A stretch of 64,000 nucleotides of DNA from Streptomyces sp. 7-21 (GTDB taxonomy: Bacteria > Actinomycetota > Actinomycetes > Streptomycetales > Streptomycetaceae): assembly GCF_016741785.1 (NCBI RefSeq), contig NZ_JAERRL010000005.1, positions 124,001 to 188,000 of the forward strand, written 5' to 3'. Below, piece by piece: positions 50,952 to 57,910 of the stretch (positions within the stretch are counted from its first letter, which is position 1; each line of letters begins with the position of its first letter). A program made the translations under genes and the position numbers. The notes below the pieces were generated by a model, which had not been told where the DNA came from, did no database searches, and was given only the letters and a program-made list of their open reading frames with translations.

Positions 50952-52784
50952 TCAGCCGCCGCGCCGCGCGCCCGGCAGGGCGGCCACGTCCATGGCGTAC
51001 CGGCGCAGCAGGGCCGGCACGCGGAACCGGAACGGGCCCACCGGCTCCACGAAGTGCAGTGCCACCAGTGCGTCCAGGTCGCGGAACGCGCGCCGCCACG
51101 GCAGGCCCGCCCGGAAGGCGGCCTCGTCCACGGAGAACTCCGCGCCGCCGTCCTCACGCAGGCAGGCGCCGAGCGCGGCGAACATGGCCCGCGCGCCGGG
51201 GTCGAGCCGCTCCCAGGAGTGCAGCCACGCCTGGCGCAGCCCCGGCCCGTCCGGCCCGTCCCCCGCCAGCAGGTCCAGGCCGGCGTCGCCGTGCAGCGTG
51301 CGCGCCAGCTCCGTCAGCGGCGTGCCCGGATAACGGCTGGCGAACGCGCTGATGAGCCGGATCACCAGCGGCACGCCGCCCGCCAGGTCGGCCAGCAGCT
51401 TCCGCCCCCCGGGGTCGGCGGCGGCGCGGGCGGCGCCCAGGCCCCGGTCCAGCAGCTCCCCGGCGGCCCGCTCGTCCAGCGGACCGAGGGGGATCCGGGC
51501 CGCGCCGTGGTGCGCCACGAGGTCGCGCAGCGCGCGGCGGCTGGTGACGACGGCCAGGCAGCTCTGCGCGGGCAGCAGCGGGCACGCCTGCGCGGAGTCC
51601 ACGGCGTTGTCCAGCAGCACCAGCATCCGGCTGCCGGCGGTGCGGCTGCGGAACAGCGCGGCGCGGTCGGCGGCGCCGCGCGGGATCTGCGCGTCCGGCA
51701 GGCCGAGGCCGCGCAGCAGCGAGCCGAGCGCCTCGCCCGGCTCGACCGGGCGGCCGGGCCCGAAACCCCGCAGGTCCACGTACAGCTGCCCGTCCGGGAA
51801 CCGGCCGGCCGAGCGGTGCGCCCAGTGGACGGCCAGCGCCGTCTTGCCGATGCCGGCGGCGCCTTCGACCACGACCGGGGGCGCCGCCGCCAGGCCGGGG
51901 CGGCAGACCGCGTCGAGCGCCGCCAGCGCCCGGGAACGCCCGCAGAAGTGAGTGACATCAATGGGCACCTGCCGCGGCGGCCGGGCGCCGTCCCCGGACG
52001 GGGAGACCACCGCTGCCGGCCCCCCGGCGTCCGCGGCCAGCAGCCGCTCGTGGAGCCGCCGCAGCTCGGCCCCCGGGCCGACGCCCAGCTCCTCGGCGAA
52101 CAGCGCCCGGGCGTGCTCGTACCGCTCCAGCGCCTCCGCCGTCCGGCCCGCCCGCTCCAGGGCCAGCAGCAGCGCGTACCACGACCGCTCGTGCAGCGGC
52201 CGGGCGGCGGTCAGCTGCCGCGCCAGGGCCACGGCCTCCTCGTGGTCGCCGCCCCGCAGCTCCAGCTCGACGAGGCGGTGCGCCGCCTGGGTGCGCTCCT
52301 CGTCCACGACGGCGGCGACGTCGCGGCGCAGCGTGTCGGAGCCGACGTCACACAGGGCCTCGCCCCGGAACAGCCCCAGCGCCTCCCGCAGCAGCGCCCG
52401 TTCCCCCGCCGCGTCCGGGGCGCGGGACGCCTCCTCGCGCAGTTGACGGAAGCGGTGCAGGTCGACGGCCTCGGGCCCGACGTCCAGCCAGTAGCCGTTC
52501 TCCGCCGAGCGCAGCACGGTGTCCGAGCCGCCCGCCAGCCGCCGCAGCACGCCGCGGAGCCGCCGGACGTTGCCCCGCAGCGTGGTGCGTGCCGAGGGCG
52601 GCGGGCGCTCGTCCCACAGCACCTCCACGAGCCGGTCGCTGCTGACCGCGGCGCCGCGGCCCACGGCCAGGGCGGCCAGCAGCGACCGCAGCTTGCCCGC
52701 CAGCACGACCGGCTCGCCCGTACGCGACGTGACCGTGAAAGGGCCCAGCACCTGGATACGCAGGACAGGCGCACACTCCGTCAT
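50952..52784 (-). CDS. AfsR/SARP-family transcriptional regulator (BTAD + NB-ARC), probable lasso-cluster regulator
   Basis: 610 residues. N-terminal winged-helix DNA-binding domain at ~8-95 (RIQVLGPFTVTSRTGEPVVL, RTTLRGNVRRLRGVLRRLAG), BTAD at ~100-245 (DLHRFRQLREEASRAPDAAG, YEHARALFAEELGVGPGAEL), then an NB-ARC-like ATPase with P-loop VVVEGAAGIGKTALAVHWAH and MLVLLDNAVDSAQ. There is no TPR region, so it is a medium-length SARP. ATG 52784 follows GGGGGAG. It is divergent from the lasso cyclase gene, 437 bp away, and the 11-bp repeats between them fit SARP binding. Confidence 0.9.
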   Translation of the reverse strand: MTECAPVLRIQVLGPFTVTSRTGEPVVLAGKLRSLLAALAVGRGAAVSSDRLVEVLWDERPPPSARTTLRGNVRRLRGVLRRLAGGSDTVLRSAENGYWLDVGPEAVDLHRFRQLREEASRAPDAAGERALLREALGLFRGEALCDVGSDTLRRDVAAVVDEERTQAAHRLVELELRGGDHEEAVALARQLTAARPLHERSWYALLLALERAGRTAEALERYEHARALFAEELGVGPGAELRRLHERLLAADAGGPAAVVSPSGDGARPPRQVPIDVTHFCGRSRALAALDAVCRPGLAAAPPVVVEGAAGIGKTALAVHWAHRSAGRFPDGQLYVDLRGFGPGRPVEPGEALGSLLRGLGLPDAQIPRGAADRAALFRSRTAGSRMLVLLDNAVDSAQACPLLPAQSCLAVVTSRRALRDLVAHHGAARIPLGPLDERAAGELLDRGLGAARAAADPGGRKLLADLAGGVPLVIRLISAFASRYPGTPLTELARTLHGDAGLDLLAGDGPDGPGLRQAWLHSWERLDPGARAMFAALGACLREDGGAEFSVDEAAFRAGLPWRRAFRDLDALVALHFVEPVGPFRFRVPALLRRYAMDVAALPGARRGG

Positions 52785-53221
52785 GAACGAACTCCCCCGC
52801 GGCGACGCGTCCCCCGTCCCCGCCGGCTGGCCACCGTCACCCGCGGCCGCGGGCCGGACCGGGAAGCGCCCACCCGCCGCTGGCCGCGCGGCGCGGCGCC
52901 GGGCGGACACCCTTGCGGCGGGCCGCCCGCACGGGGAGCCGAAGCGGCCGGGCCGGGCGGCAGTCCACCGGGCAGCGGTGACAGGCAGGTCATCGAACCT
53001 CCGGTCGATCCAACGTGTCGGCCTGGTCACGAACAGTGAAAACGACGGTGGCGGGGAGGGGTCTCCGCGCCCGCACCGGCTCCTACCAGCGGCGTTCCCG
53101 CCGTGCCACGCCCGCACCACCGCCATGCCACGCCCGTGCCACGCCCGTGCCACGGCCGTGCCACGGCCGGCCGCGACCGTGGGATGCGACGCGGAACCGC
53201 CGACGAGCCAAGGGAGCTGCT
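52785..53221. promoter_or_regulatory. 437-bp divergent control region between SARP and lasso cyclase genes
   Basis: No gene is supported here. The left part (52785-53090) is unremarkable GC-rich sequence that holds the SARP promoter; 53030-53045 is locally AT-richer. The right part has the 11-bp tandem repeats (53103-53168) and then 53 nt to the cyclase GTG, enough for a -10 element and a short leader ending in GGGAG. Confidence 0.5.
53103..53168 (+). repeat. Six tandem 11-bp direct repeats (consensus GTGCCACGSCC): candidate SARP operator
   Basis: Units begin at 53103, 53114, 53125, 53136, 53147 and 53158: GTGCCACGCCC, GCACCACCGCC, ATGCCACGCCC, GTGCCACGCCC, GTGCCACGGCC, GTGCCACGGCC. SARPs bind heptamer direct repeats spaced 4 bp, i.e. 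an 11-bp period, near the -35 region of target promoters. The array sits 54 nt before the cyclase start and opposite a SARP gene. Confidence 0.72.
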
Positions 53222-55093
53222 GTGGAGTCCGGGACCAGGTGGCACTTTGTCGTCCTCCCCGACCAGGAGGAGGCGCGCGGCGTCGCCCAGCGGGCCGCCG
53301 CCGGGGCCACGCGTGTCGTGACGCACCCGTCCGGACGGCCGTGGCTCATCGCCCACCTGCCCGCCGAGCAGATCGCCGTCGGCCAGGCGCGCGACGCCCG
53401 GATCGCGGTCCTGGGCTGGTCGTCCGCCACCGACACCTGGCTGCGGCGCGAGGCCGAACGCACCACGCACGTCGGGCGGCTCGACGCCCTGGCGCACGCC
53501 CTCCCCGGCTCGTTCCACCTGGTCGCCGTCGCGGGCGGCACGGTGCGGGCCCAGGGCAGCGCCGCGGGCGTCCGCCGCGTCTTCCACGCCCGCGTCGGCG
53601 GCGTCACCGTCGCCTCCGACCGGGCCGACGTGCTCGCCGCGCTCGGCGGCCACCCGCTGGACGAGACGTCCCTGACGCTGCGGCTGTTCCGCAAGCTGCC
53701 GCATCCCCTGGCGGAGCAGCCGCTGTGGCGCGGCGTCGAGCCTGTCGCCCCCGAGGACTGCGTGCTCTTCGGCCCCGGGGCCCGGGCGGCGCGCACCACC
53801 CGCTGGTGGCAGCGCCCCGAACCCCGGCTGAGCCGCGCGCAGGGCGCCGTCCGGCTGCGGGAGGCGCTGCGGGAGGCAGTCGCCGCCCGCACCCGCCACG
53901 CCGACCGGGTGCACTGCGACCTCTCCGGCGGCTTCGACTCCACCCCGATCGCCTACTTCGCCGCCCAGGGCCCGGCCGACGTCGTCGCCACCACCGTGTA
54001 CAACCGCGACCCCGGCGGCGGCGAGGACCTGATCTGGGCGCGGCGCGCTCTGCCGGTGATGCCGCGCGTGGTGGAGCACCACACCGCCTCCACCGACGAC
54101 ATGCCCCGCTTCTACGGCGGCCTGCGCGACGCCCAGGTCCCGCTCGACGACCCCTCCGACGCCTACCGCGCCGCGCCCCGGCTGCTGCACCTGATGCGCG
54201 CCGCGGCCGGCCACCGCACCCGGATCTACTTCAACGGCCAGGGCGGCGACGAGGCGCTGACGGGCTGGCTGAAGTGGGAGCACACCCTCTTCCGCACCCG
54301 GCCGCTGCTCGCGCTGCGGCGGCTGCGCCAGCACCAGCTGCTCGAAGGGCTCAGCACCAAAGAGGCGTTCGGCGGCCTGCGCGACCGGCGCGACTACCGG
54401 CAGTGGTTCGCCGACGTGGTGCTGCACGCGGGGGTGCGGGACGGCCTGGCCCGGCTGCCGAAGGTCACCATGGACTGGGACCACGTCGTCTACTGGCCGG
54501 CCTGGGTGACGCCCGAGGCGCGCGGCGCGGCCCGCGCCCGGCTGCGCGAGATCCTGCGGGACCTGCAACCGCTCGGCCCCGACATCGCCTCCCACGCCGA
54601 ACTCGCCGCCATCCGCGAGGGCACCCGCATCGCCCGCGGCACGCAGCAGCTCGGCGCGACGCTCGGCATGAACTACGAGACGCCGCTGTCCGACGACCGC
54701 GTCGTCGAGGCCTGCCTGGCCGTGCGCCGCGAAGAGCGCGTCTCGCCACTGGAGTTCAAGCCGCTGATGCGCGAGGCCATGCGCGGCCTGCTGCCGGACG
54801 ACTTCCTGATCCGGACACGGAAGACCGGGGGAGCGGCCCAGTCGGTGCGCGGACTGCAACGGCACCGGCAGGAACTGGTGGAGCTGTGCGAGGGCTCAGC
54901 CCTGCGGCAGCTCGGCGTCATCGACATGGCCGTGCTCACCGAGCACGCCTTCCCCAAGGACCGCTGGATGTACGTACGGGACCTCGACACCACGCTGAAC
55001 TGCGCGATGTTCGCGCCGGTTCGGCCCACGACCACGCCCCTGGCGGGCGTGCCGGCCACAGGAAGGGAAGCCGATGAGCCTTCGGCTGCGTGA
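53222..55093 (+). CDS. Lasso peptide macrolactam synthetase (asparagine synthetase-like cyclase, protein C)
   Basis: 623 residues from GTG 53222, with AAGGGAG upstream. The N-terminal glutaminase-like domain lacks the catalytic N-terminal Cys (starts MESGTRWHFVVLP), as in lasso cyclases; the C-terminal synthetase domain has the PP-loop CDLSGGFDSTPIAYFA (Ser235) and FNGQGGDEALTGWLKWE. It adenylates the side-chain carboxylate of a core Asp/Glu and closes the isopeptide ring onto the core N-terminus. The stop lies 20 nt inside the B1 gene, showing coupling. Full length for the family. Confidence 0.93.
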   Translation: MESGTRWHFVVLPDQEEARGVAQRAAAGATRVVTHPSGRPWLIAHLPAEQIAVGQARDARIAVLGWSSATDTWLRREAERTTHVGRLDALAHALPGSFHLVAVAGGTVRAQGSAAGVRRVFHARVGGVTVASDRADVLAALGGHPLDETSLTLRLFRKLPHPLAEQPLWRGVEPVAPEDCVLFGPGARAARTTRWWQRPEPRLSRAQGAVRLREALREAVAARTRHADRVHCDLSGGFDSTPIAYFAAQGPADVVATTVYNRDPGGGEDLIWARRALPVMPRVVEHHTASTDDMPRFYGGLRDAQVPLDDPSDAYRAAPRLLHLMRAAAGHRTRIYFNGQGGDEALTGWLKWEHTLFRTRPLLALRRLRQHQLLEGLSTKEAFGGLRDRRDYRQWFADVVLHAGVRDGLARLPKVTMDWDHVVYWPAWVTPEARGAARARLREILRDLQPLGPDIASHAELAAIREGTRIARGTQQLGATLGMNYETPLSDDRVVEACLAVRREERVSPLEFKPLMREAMRGLLPDDFLIRTRKTGGAAQSVRGLQRHRQELVELCEGSALRQLGVIDMAVLTEHAFPKDRWMYVRDLDTTLNCAMFAPVRPTTTPLAGVPATGREADEPSAA

Positions 55094-55331
55094 CGGCGTG
55101 AGCACCGTCGACACCGAGTACGGCGCCGTCCTGCTGGACCAGCGCCGCGGCAAGTACTGGCAGCTCAACCCGGCGGGTGCCCTGCTGCTCCAGGCGTTCC
55201 AGGACGGCACCGGCGTGGACGGCGCCGTGCGGGCGCTGACCGAGCGCTACGGCATCGGCGCCGACCGGGCGCGCGAGGACGTCACCGCGCTGCTGGCGCG
55301 GCTGCGCGAGGCCGGGCTGGTGGCGTCATGA
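55074..55331 (+). CDS. PqqD-like RiPP recognition element (lasso B1)
   Basis: 85 residues. PqqD/RRE fold: STVDTEYGAVLLDQRRGKYW, QLNPAGALLLQAFQDGTG and AREDVTALLARLREAGLVA. It binds the leader of the precursor and delivers it to the B2 protease. ATG 55074 follows GGAAGGGAAG; it overlaps the cyclase gene by 20 nt and the B2 gene by 4 nt (ATGA), so C-B1-B2 are translationally linked. Confidence 0.93.
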   Translation: MSLRLRDGVSTVDTEYGAVLLDQRRGKYWQLNPAGALLLQAFQDGTGVDGAVRALTERYGIGADRAREDVTALLARLREAGLVAS

Positions 55332-55750
55332 CCGTCGGCGTCGTCCCCGACCGCAGGCTCCGCATCGGGCCGAGGGACCAGCTGCTGGCGCGGACGGCCG
55401 TCGGCCTGGCCCGGGTGCTGGCCAAGCGCCCGCCCGAGGAGATCTGCCGCGTCCTCACCCGGATCCGGCCGGGCAGCAGGCCCGCCACCTACCGGCAGGC
55501 CAAGTGGGCCCGCGACGCCGTCCTGACGGTCAGCGTCCGCTGCTGCGGCAAGAACGCCTGCCTGCCCCGCTCGCTGGCGGCCGTACTGCTGTGCCGGGCG
55601 CGGGGCGTGTGGCCCGACTGGTGCGCCGGCGTCGTCGCGGCGCCGCCGTTCGCCGGCCACGCCTGGATCGAGGCCGAGGGCCGGATGGTCGACGAGTACC
55701 TCGACGACACGTTCTACAAGCGGCTCTGCGGCGTCACCGCCCAGGGCTGA
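55328..55750 (+). CDS. Lasso leader peptidase (transglutaminase-like Cys protease, B2)
   Basis: 140 residues. The catalytic Cys is in KNACLPRSLAAVLLCRARG, His in PFAGHAWIEAEGRMVDEY, and the third residue is probably the following Asp of VDEYLDD. B2 proteins cut the leader from the core with ATP-dependent help from the cyclase and B1. The ~55-residue N-terminal helical part (LLARTAVGLARVLAKRPPEE) is normal for stand-alone B2. Confidence 0.93.
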   Translation: MTVGVVPDRRLRIGPRDQLLARTAVGLARVLAKRPPEEICRVLTRIRPGSRPATYRQAKWARDAVLTVSVRCCGKNACLPRSLAAVLLCRARGVWPDWCAGVVAAPPFAGHAWIEAEGRMVDEYLDDTFYKRLCGVTAQG

Positions 55751-55798
55751 CCGGCGGCGCGGGAGAGCCCGGCGACGCGGGCCCCGCAACGGACTTGG

Positions 55799-55857
55799 CC
55801 GGACCAGCCGGTCCGGTCAGGAAGGAAACAGGAAGGAAAGGGCGCCATGCGGCGCCC
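55799..55857 (+). promoter_or_regulatory. B2-A intergenic leader: two hairpins flanking a duplicated purine tract
   Basis: Hairpin 1: CCGGACC-AGCC-GGTCCGG (55799-55816). Then AGGAAGGAAA occurs twice (55819-55828, 55830-55839), an 11-bp period. Hairpin 2: GGGCGCC-ATGC-GGCGCCC (55840-55857), just upstream of the precursor RBS GAGAGGAG. Both stems are perfect. Such an element could stabilise or separately process the precursor mRNA, or terminate part of the upstream transcript. Confidence 0.55.
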
Positions 55858-55876
55858 GGGATGAGAGGAGAACGCC

Positions 55877-55993
55877 ATGGAGCAGTACGAGGCCCCTGCC
55901 CTGGTCGAGCTGGGCGACTTCGACAAGGAGACCGGCCGCGGCGGCGAGCCGATCTGGGAAGAGGTCGTCGTGCCGTGGGACTACTGGGTCTGA
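55877..55993 (+). CDS. Lasso peptide precursor (A), 38 residues, no Cys in core
   Basis: 38 codons from ATG 55877, RBS GAGAGGAG. The leader has the lasso recognition motif Y-x2-P-x-L-x3-G-x-F as YEAPALVELGDF, followed by DKETG. With the usual Thr at -2, the core is RGGEPIWEEVVVPWDYWV (18 residues), ring donor Glu8 or Glu9; if cut one residue earlier, Gly is position 1 and Glu9 closes a 9-residue ring. No cysteine means class II. The tail is rich in Trp and Tyr. I do not recognise this core. The gene lies after B2 instead of the common position before C. Confidence 0.88.
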   Translation: MEQYEAPALVELGDFDKETGRGGEPIWEEVVVPWDYWV

Positions 55994-56041
55994 GTCCCGC
56001 GCCCGGGCTGGAAGCGGCCCGGTGACCAGCGGCTGAACGGT

Positions 56042-56074
56042 GCGGCGGGCGCGCGGCCAGCGTGCGCCCGCCGC
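56042..56074 (+). terminator. Strong GC hairpin after the lasso precursor gene
   Basis: GCGGCGGGCGC and GCGCCCGCCGC are perfect 11-bp arms around an 11-nt loop, 49 nt past the precursor stop and 97 nt before the ABC transporter start. No T-tract. It may act as a partial terminator or 3' stabiliser, letting the precursor mRNA accumulate over the transporter mRNA. Confidence 0.6.
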
Positions 56075-56118
56075 ACCCGCGCACCGCACCGGAGCCCCAC
56101 CGGAACCGCAACCGGCCC

Positions 56119-56154
56119 GCACAGACACAGGCACAGACACCCGCACAGACACCG
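56119..56154 (+). repeat. Three tandem 12-bp repeats (GCACAGACACNN) before the ABC transporter gene
   Basis: Units start at 56119, 56131 and 56143 and share GCACAGACAC followed by AG, CC or CG. They lie in the 5' leader of the first transporter gene, just before its AGGAGGT ribosome site at 56158-56164. Function unknown; the low structure of the tract may help ribosome access. Confidence 0.7.
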
Positions 56155-56170
56155 ACGAGGAGGTGCACCC

Positions 56171-57910
56171 ATGGCGGCCACTGCCGGGCCCGTCCGCGCC
56201 TCCGGCCGGTACGGCGCCGCGCTCGCGGTGGTGGGACTCGCCGACCCGGTCGCCCGGCTTGCCCTGCCCGCGGCGCTGGCCATGGCGGTCGACGCCGCCC
56301 TGGCGGGCCGGACGGACGCGGCGGTGACGCTGGGCGTGCTCGGCGTGCTGGCGCTCGCGACCGGCTGCGAGATCGGCCGGGAGGTGCTGGAGAACCGGGC
56401 GGGCGTCCACGGCGCGTTCGTGCTGCGCCGCGCCGTGCTGGGCCACGTGTTCCGGCTCGGCGTGGCCGGGCAGCGGCGGTTCGGGACCGGCGACCTGCTC
56501 AGCCGCACCCTGGAGTCGACCAGGGGCGCGGCCACCGCCGCCCCCGTCCTCGTCGGCCTCGCGGCGTCGGTGGCCACCTCCGTGGGCGGACTGGTCGCGC
56601 TGTTCGTCATCGACGTCCGCCTCGGCCTGCTGTTCCTCGCCGGGGCTCCCCTGATGTGGTGGCTGCTGCGCTGGCTCGTCCGCCGCGTCGGCCAGGCCAC
56701 TACCGAGTACCAGCGGCTGCTGGCGGGCCTGACCGCCCGGTTCGTGGACGCGCTGCGCGGGGCCCGGACCATCCGCGCCAGCGGCACTGCCCGGCGCGAG
56801 ACCGCACGCATCCTGGCGCCCCTGCCCCAGCTGCGGGCCAGCGGGCACGGCTTCTGGGACGCCCAGCGCCGCGCGGGCTGGCAGGTTGGCCTGGTGATGC
56901 CCGTCATGGAGGTCGCCGTGCTGGCCGTCGCCGGGCACGGCGTGATGACCGGGCGGATCACCCCCGGCGAACTCCTCGCCGCCCAGGCCTACCTGGGCCG
57001 CGCCATGGGCCTGCTGTCGCAGACCGCCGGGCTCGCCCGCTACGCCCGTGCCCGCGGCTCGGCGGCCCGGCTGCGCGAGGTGCTGCACGTTGCGCCGCCG
57101 CCGGCCGGCGACCGCCCGCTGCCCGCCGGCGGCGGCGCCCTGTCGCTGCGCGACGTCCACGTCAGCCGGGAGGGACACCCGGTGCTCACCGGCGTCAGCA
57201 TGGACGTGCCGCCCGGCGCCGTCGTCGCCGTCGTCGGCGCCTCCGGGGCGGGCAAGACGACGCTGACGGAGGTGGCCGGCGGGCTGCTGCGGCCGGACCG
57301 GGGCACCGTCAGCCTCGACGGCGTGCCGCTGTCCGCACTCCGCCCCGGCGACCTGCGCCGCGCCGTCACCTACGCCTTCGAACGCCCCCGCCTGCTGGGG
57401 CGCACCCTCGGCGACGCCCTCGGCTACGCCGACATCCCGCCGCCCGCCGCCCGGATCGACGCCGCGCTGCGCGACAGCGCCGCCGCCCAGCTGGTGCGTG
57501 CCCTGCCCGACGGGCTGGCGACGCCGCCGCGCGACCTGCGCCTGTCCGGCGGCGAACTCCAGCGCCTGGGGCTGGCCAGGGCCGCCTGCCGCGACGCCCG
57601 GCTGGTCGTGCTCGACGACGCCACCTCCAGCACGGACACCGCCACCGAGGCGCAGATCACCGCCGCCCTGGACCGGGCCCTGGCCGGCACCACCCGGCTG
57701 GTGGTGGCCCACCGCGCGGCCACGGCGGCGCGCGCCGATCTCGTCGCCTGGCTCGACGGCGGCACGCTGCGCGCGCTCGCCCCGCACGCGCGGCTGCGGC
57801 GGGATCCCGCCTACCGCGCTGCGTTTCACCTGGCTGACGATCCCGGAGCCGACCCGGCAGCCGACCCGGCAGCCGACCCGGCCGGCGCCGCCGCGGGGGA
57901 GCAGCGGTGA
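56171..57910 (+). CDS. ABC half-transporter (TMD-NBD fusion), lasso locus subunit 1, degenerate catalytic Glu
   Basis: 579 residues; membrane domain at ~1-300 with five to six helices (LGVLGVLALATGCEIG, GLAASVATSVGGLVALFVID, LAGAPLMWWLLRWLVRRVG), ATPase domain from ~320. Walker A GASGAGKTTLTEVAGG, signature LSGGELQRLGLARAAC, Walker B LVVLDDATSSTDTATE, where Asp replaces the catalytic Glu. AGGAGGT RBS. The C-terminal tail has four D-P-(A)-x repeats (DPAADPAADPAGA). Probably the non-hydrolysing half of a heterodimer with the next protein, exporting the lasso peptide. Confidence 0.9.
   Translation: MAATAGPVRASGRYGAALAVVGLADPVARLALPAALAMAVDAALAGRTDAAVTLGVLGVLALATGCEIGREVLENRAGVHGAFVLRRAVLGHVFRLGVAGQRRFGTGDLLSRTLESTRGAATAAPVLVGLAASVATSVGGLVALFVIDVRLGLLFLAGAPLMWWLLRWLVRRVGQATTEYQRLLAGLTARFVDALRGARTIRASGTARRETARILAPLPQLRASGHGFWDAQRRAGWQVGLVMPVMEVAVLAVAGHGVMTGRITPGELLAAQAYLGRAMGLLSQTAGLARYARARGSAARLREVLHVAPPPAGDRPLPAGGGALSLRDVHVSREGHPVLTGVSMDVPPGAVVAVVGASGAGKTTLTEVAGGLLRPDRGTVSLDGVPLSALRPGDLRRAVTYAFERPRLLGRTLGDALGYADIPPPAARIDAALRDSAAAQLVRALPDGLATPPRDLRLSGGELQRLGLARAACRDARLVVLDDATSSTDTATEAQITAALDRALAGTTRLVVAHRAATAARADLVAWLDGGTLRALAPHARLRRDPAYRAAFHLADDPGADPAADPAADPAGAAAGEQR

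Noticed and set aside
50952..53153. Longer SARP protein starting upstream at 53153
   Set aside because: The extra ~120 residues would translate the tandem repeats (repeated AWHG) and have no RBS; the SARP domain begins right after ATG 52784, which has GGGGGAG.
53103..53168. 11-bp repeats as a plasmid-type iteron origin
   Set aside because: No replication gene is nearby, and the repeats lie in a divergent promoter next to a SARP gene; an operator is the simpler explanation.
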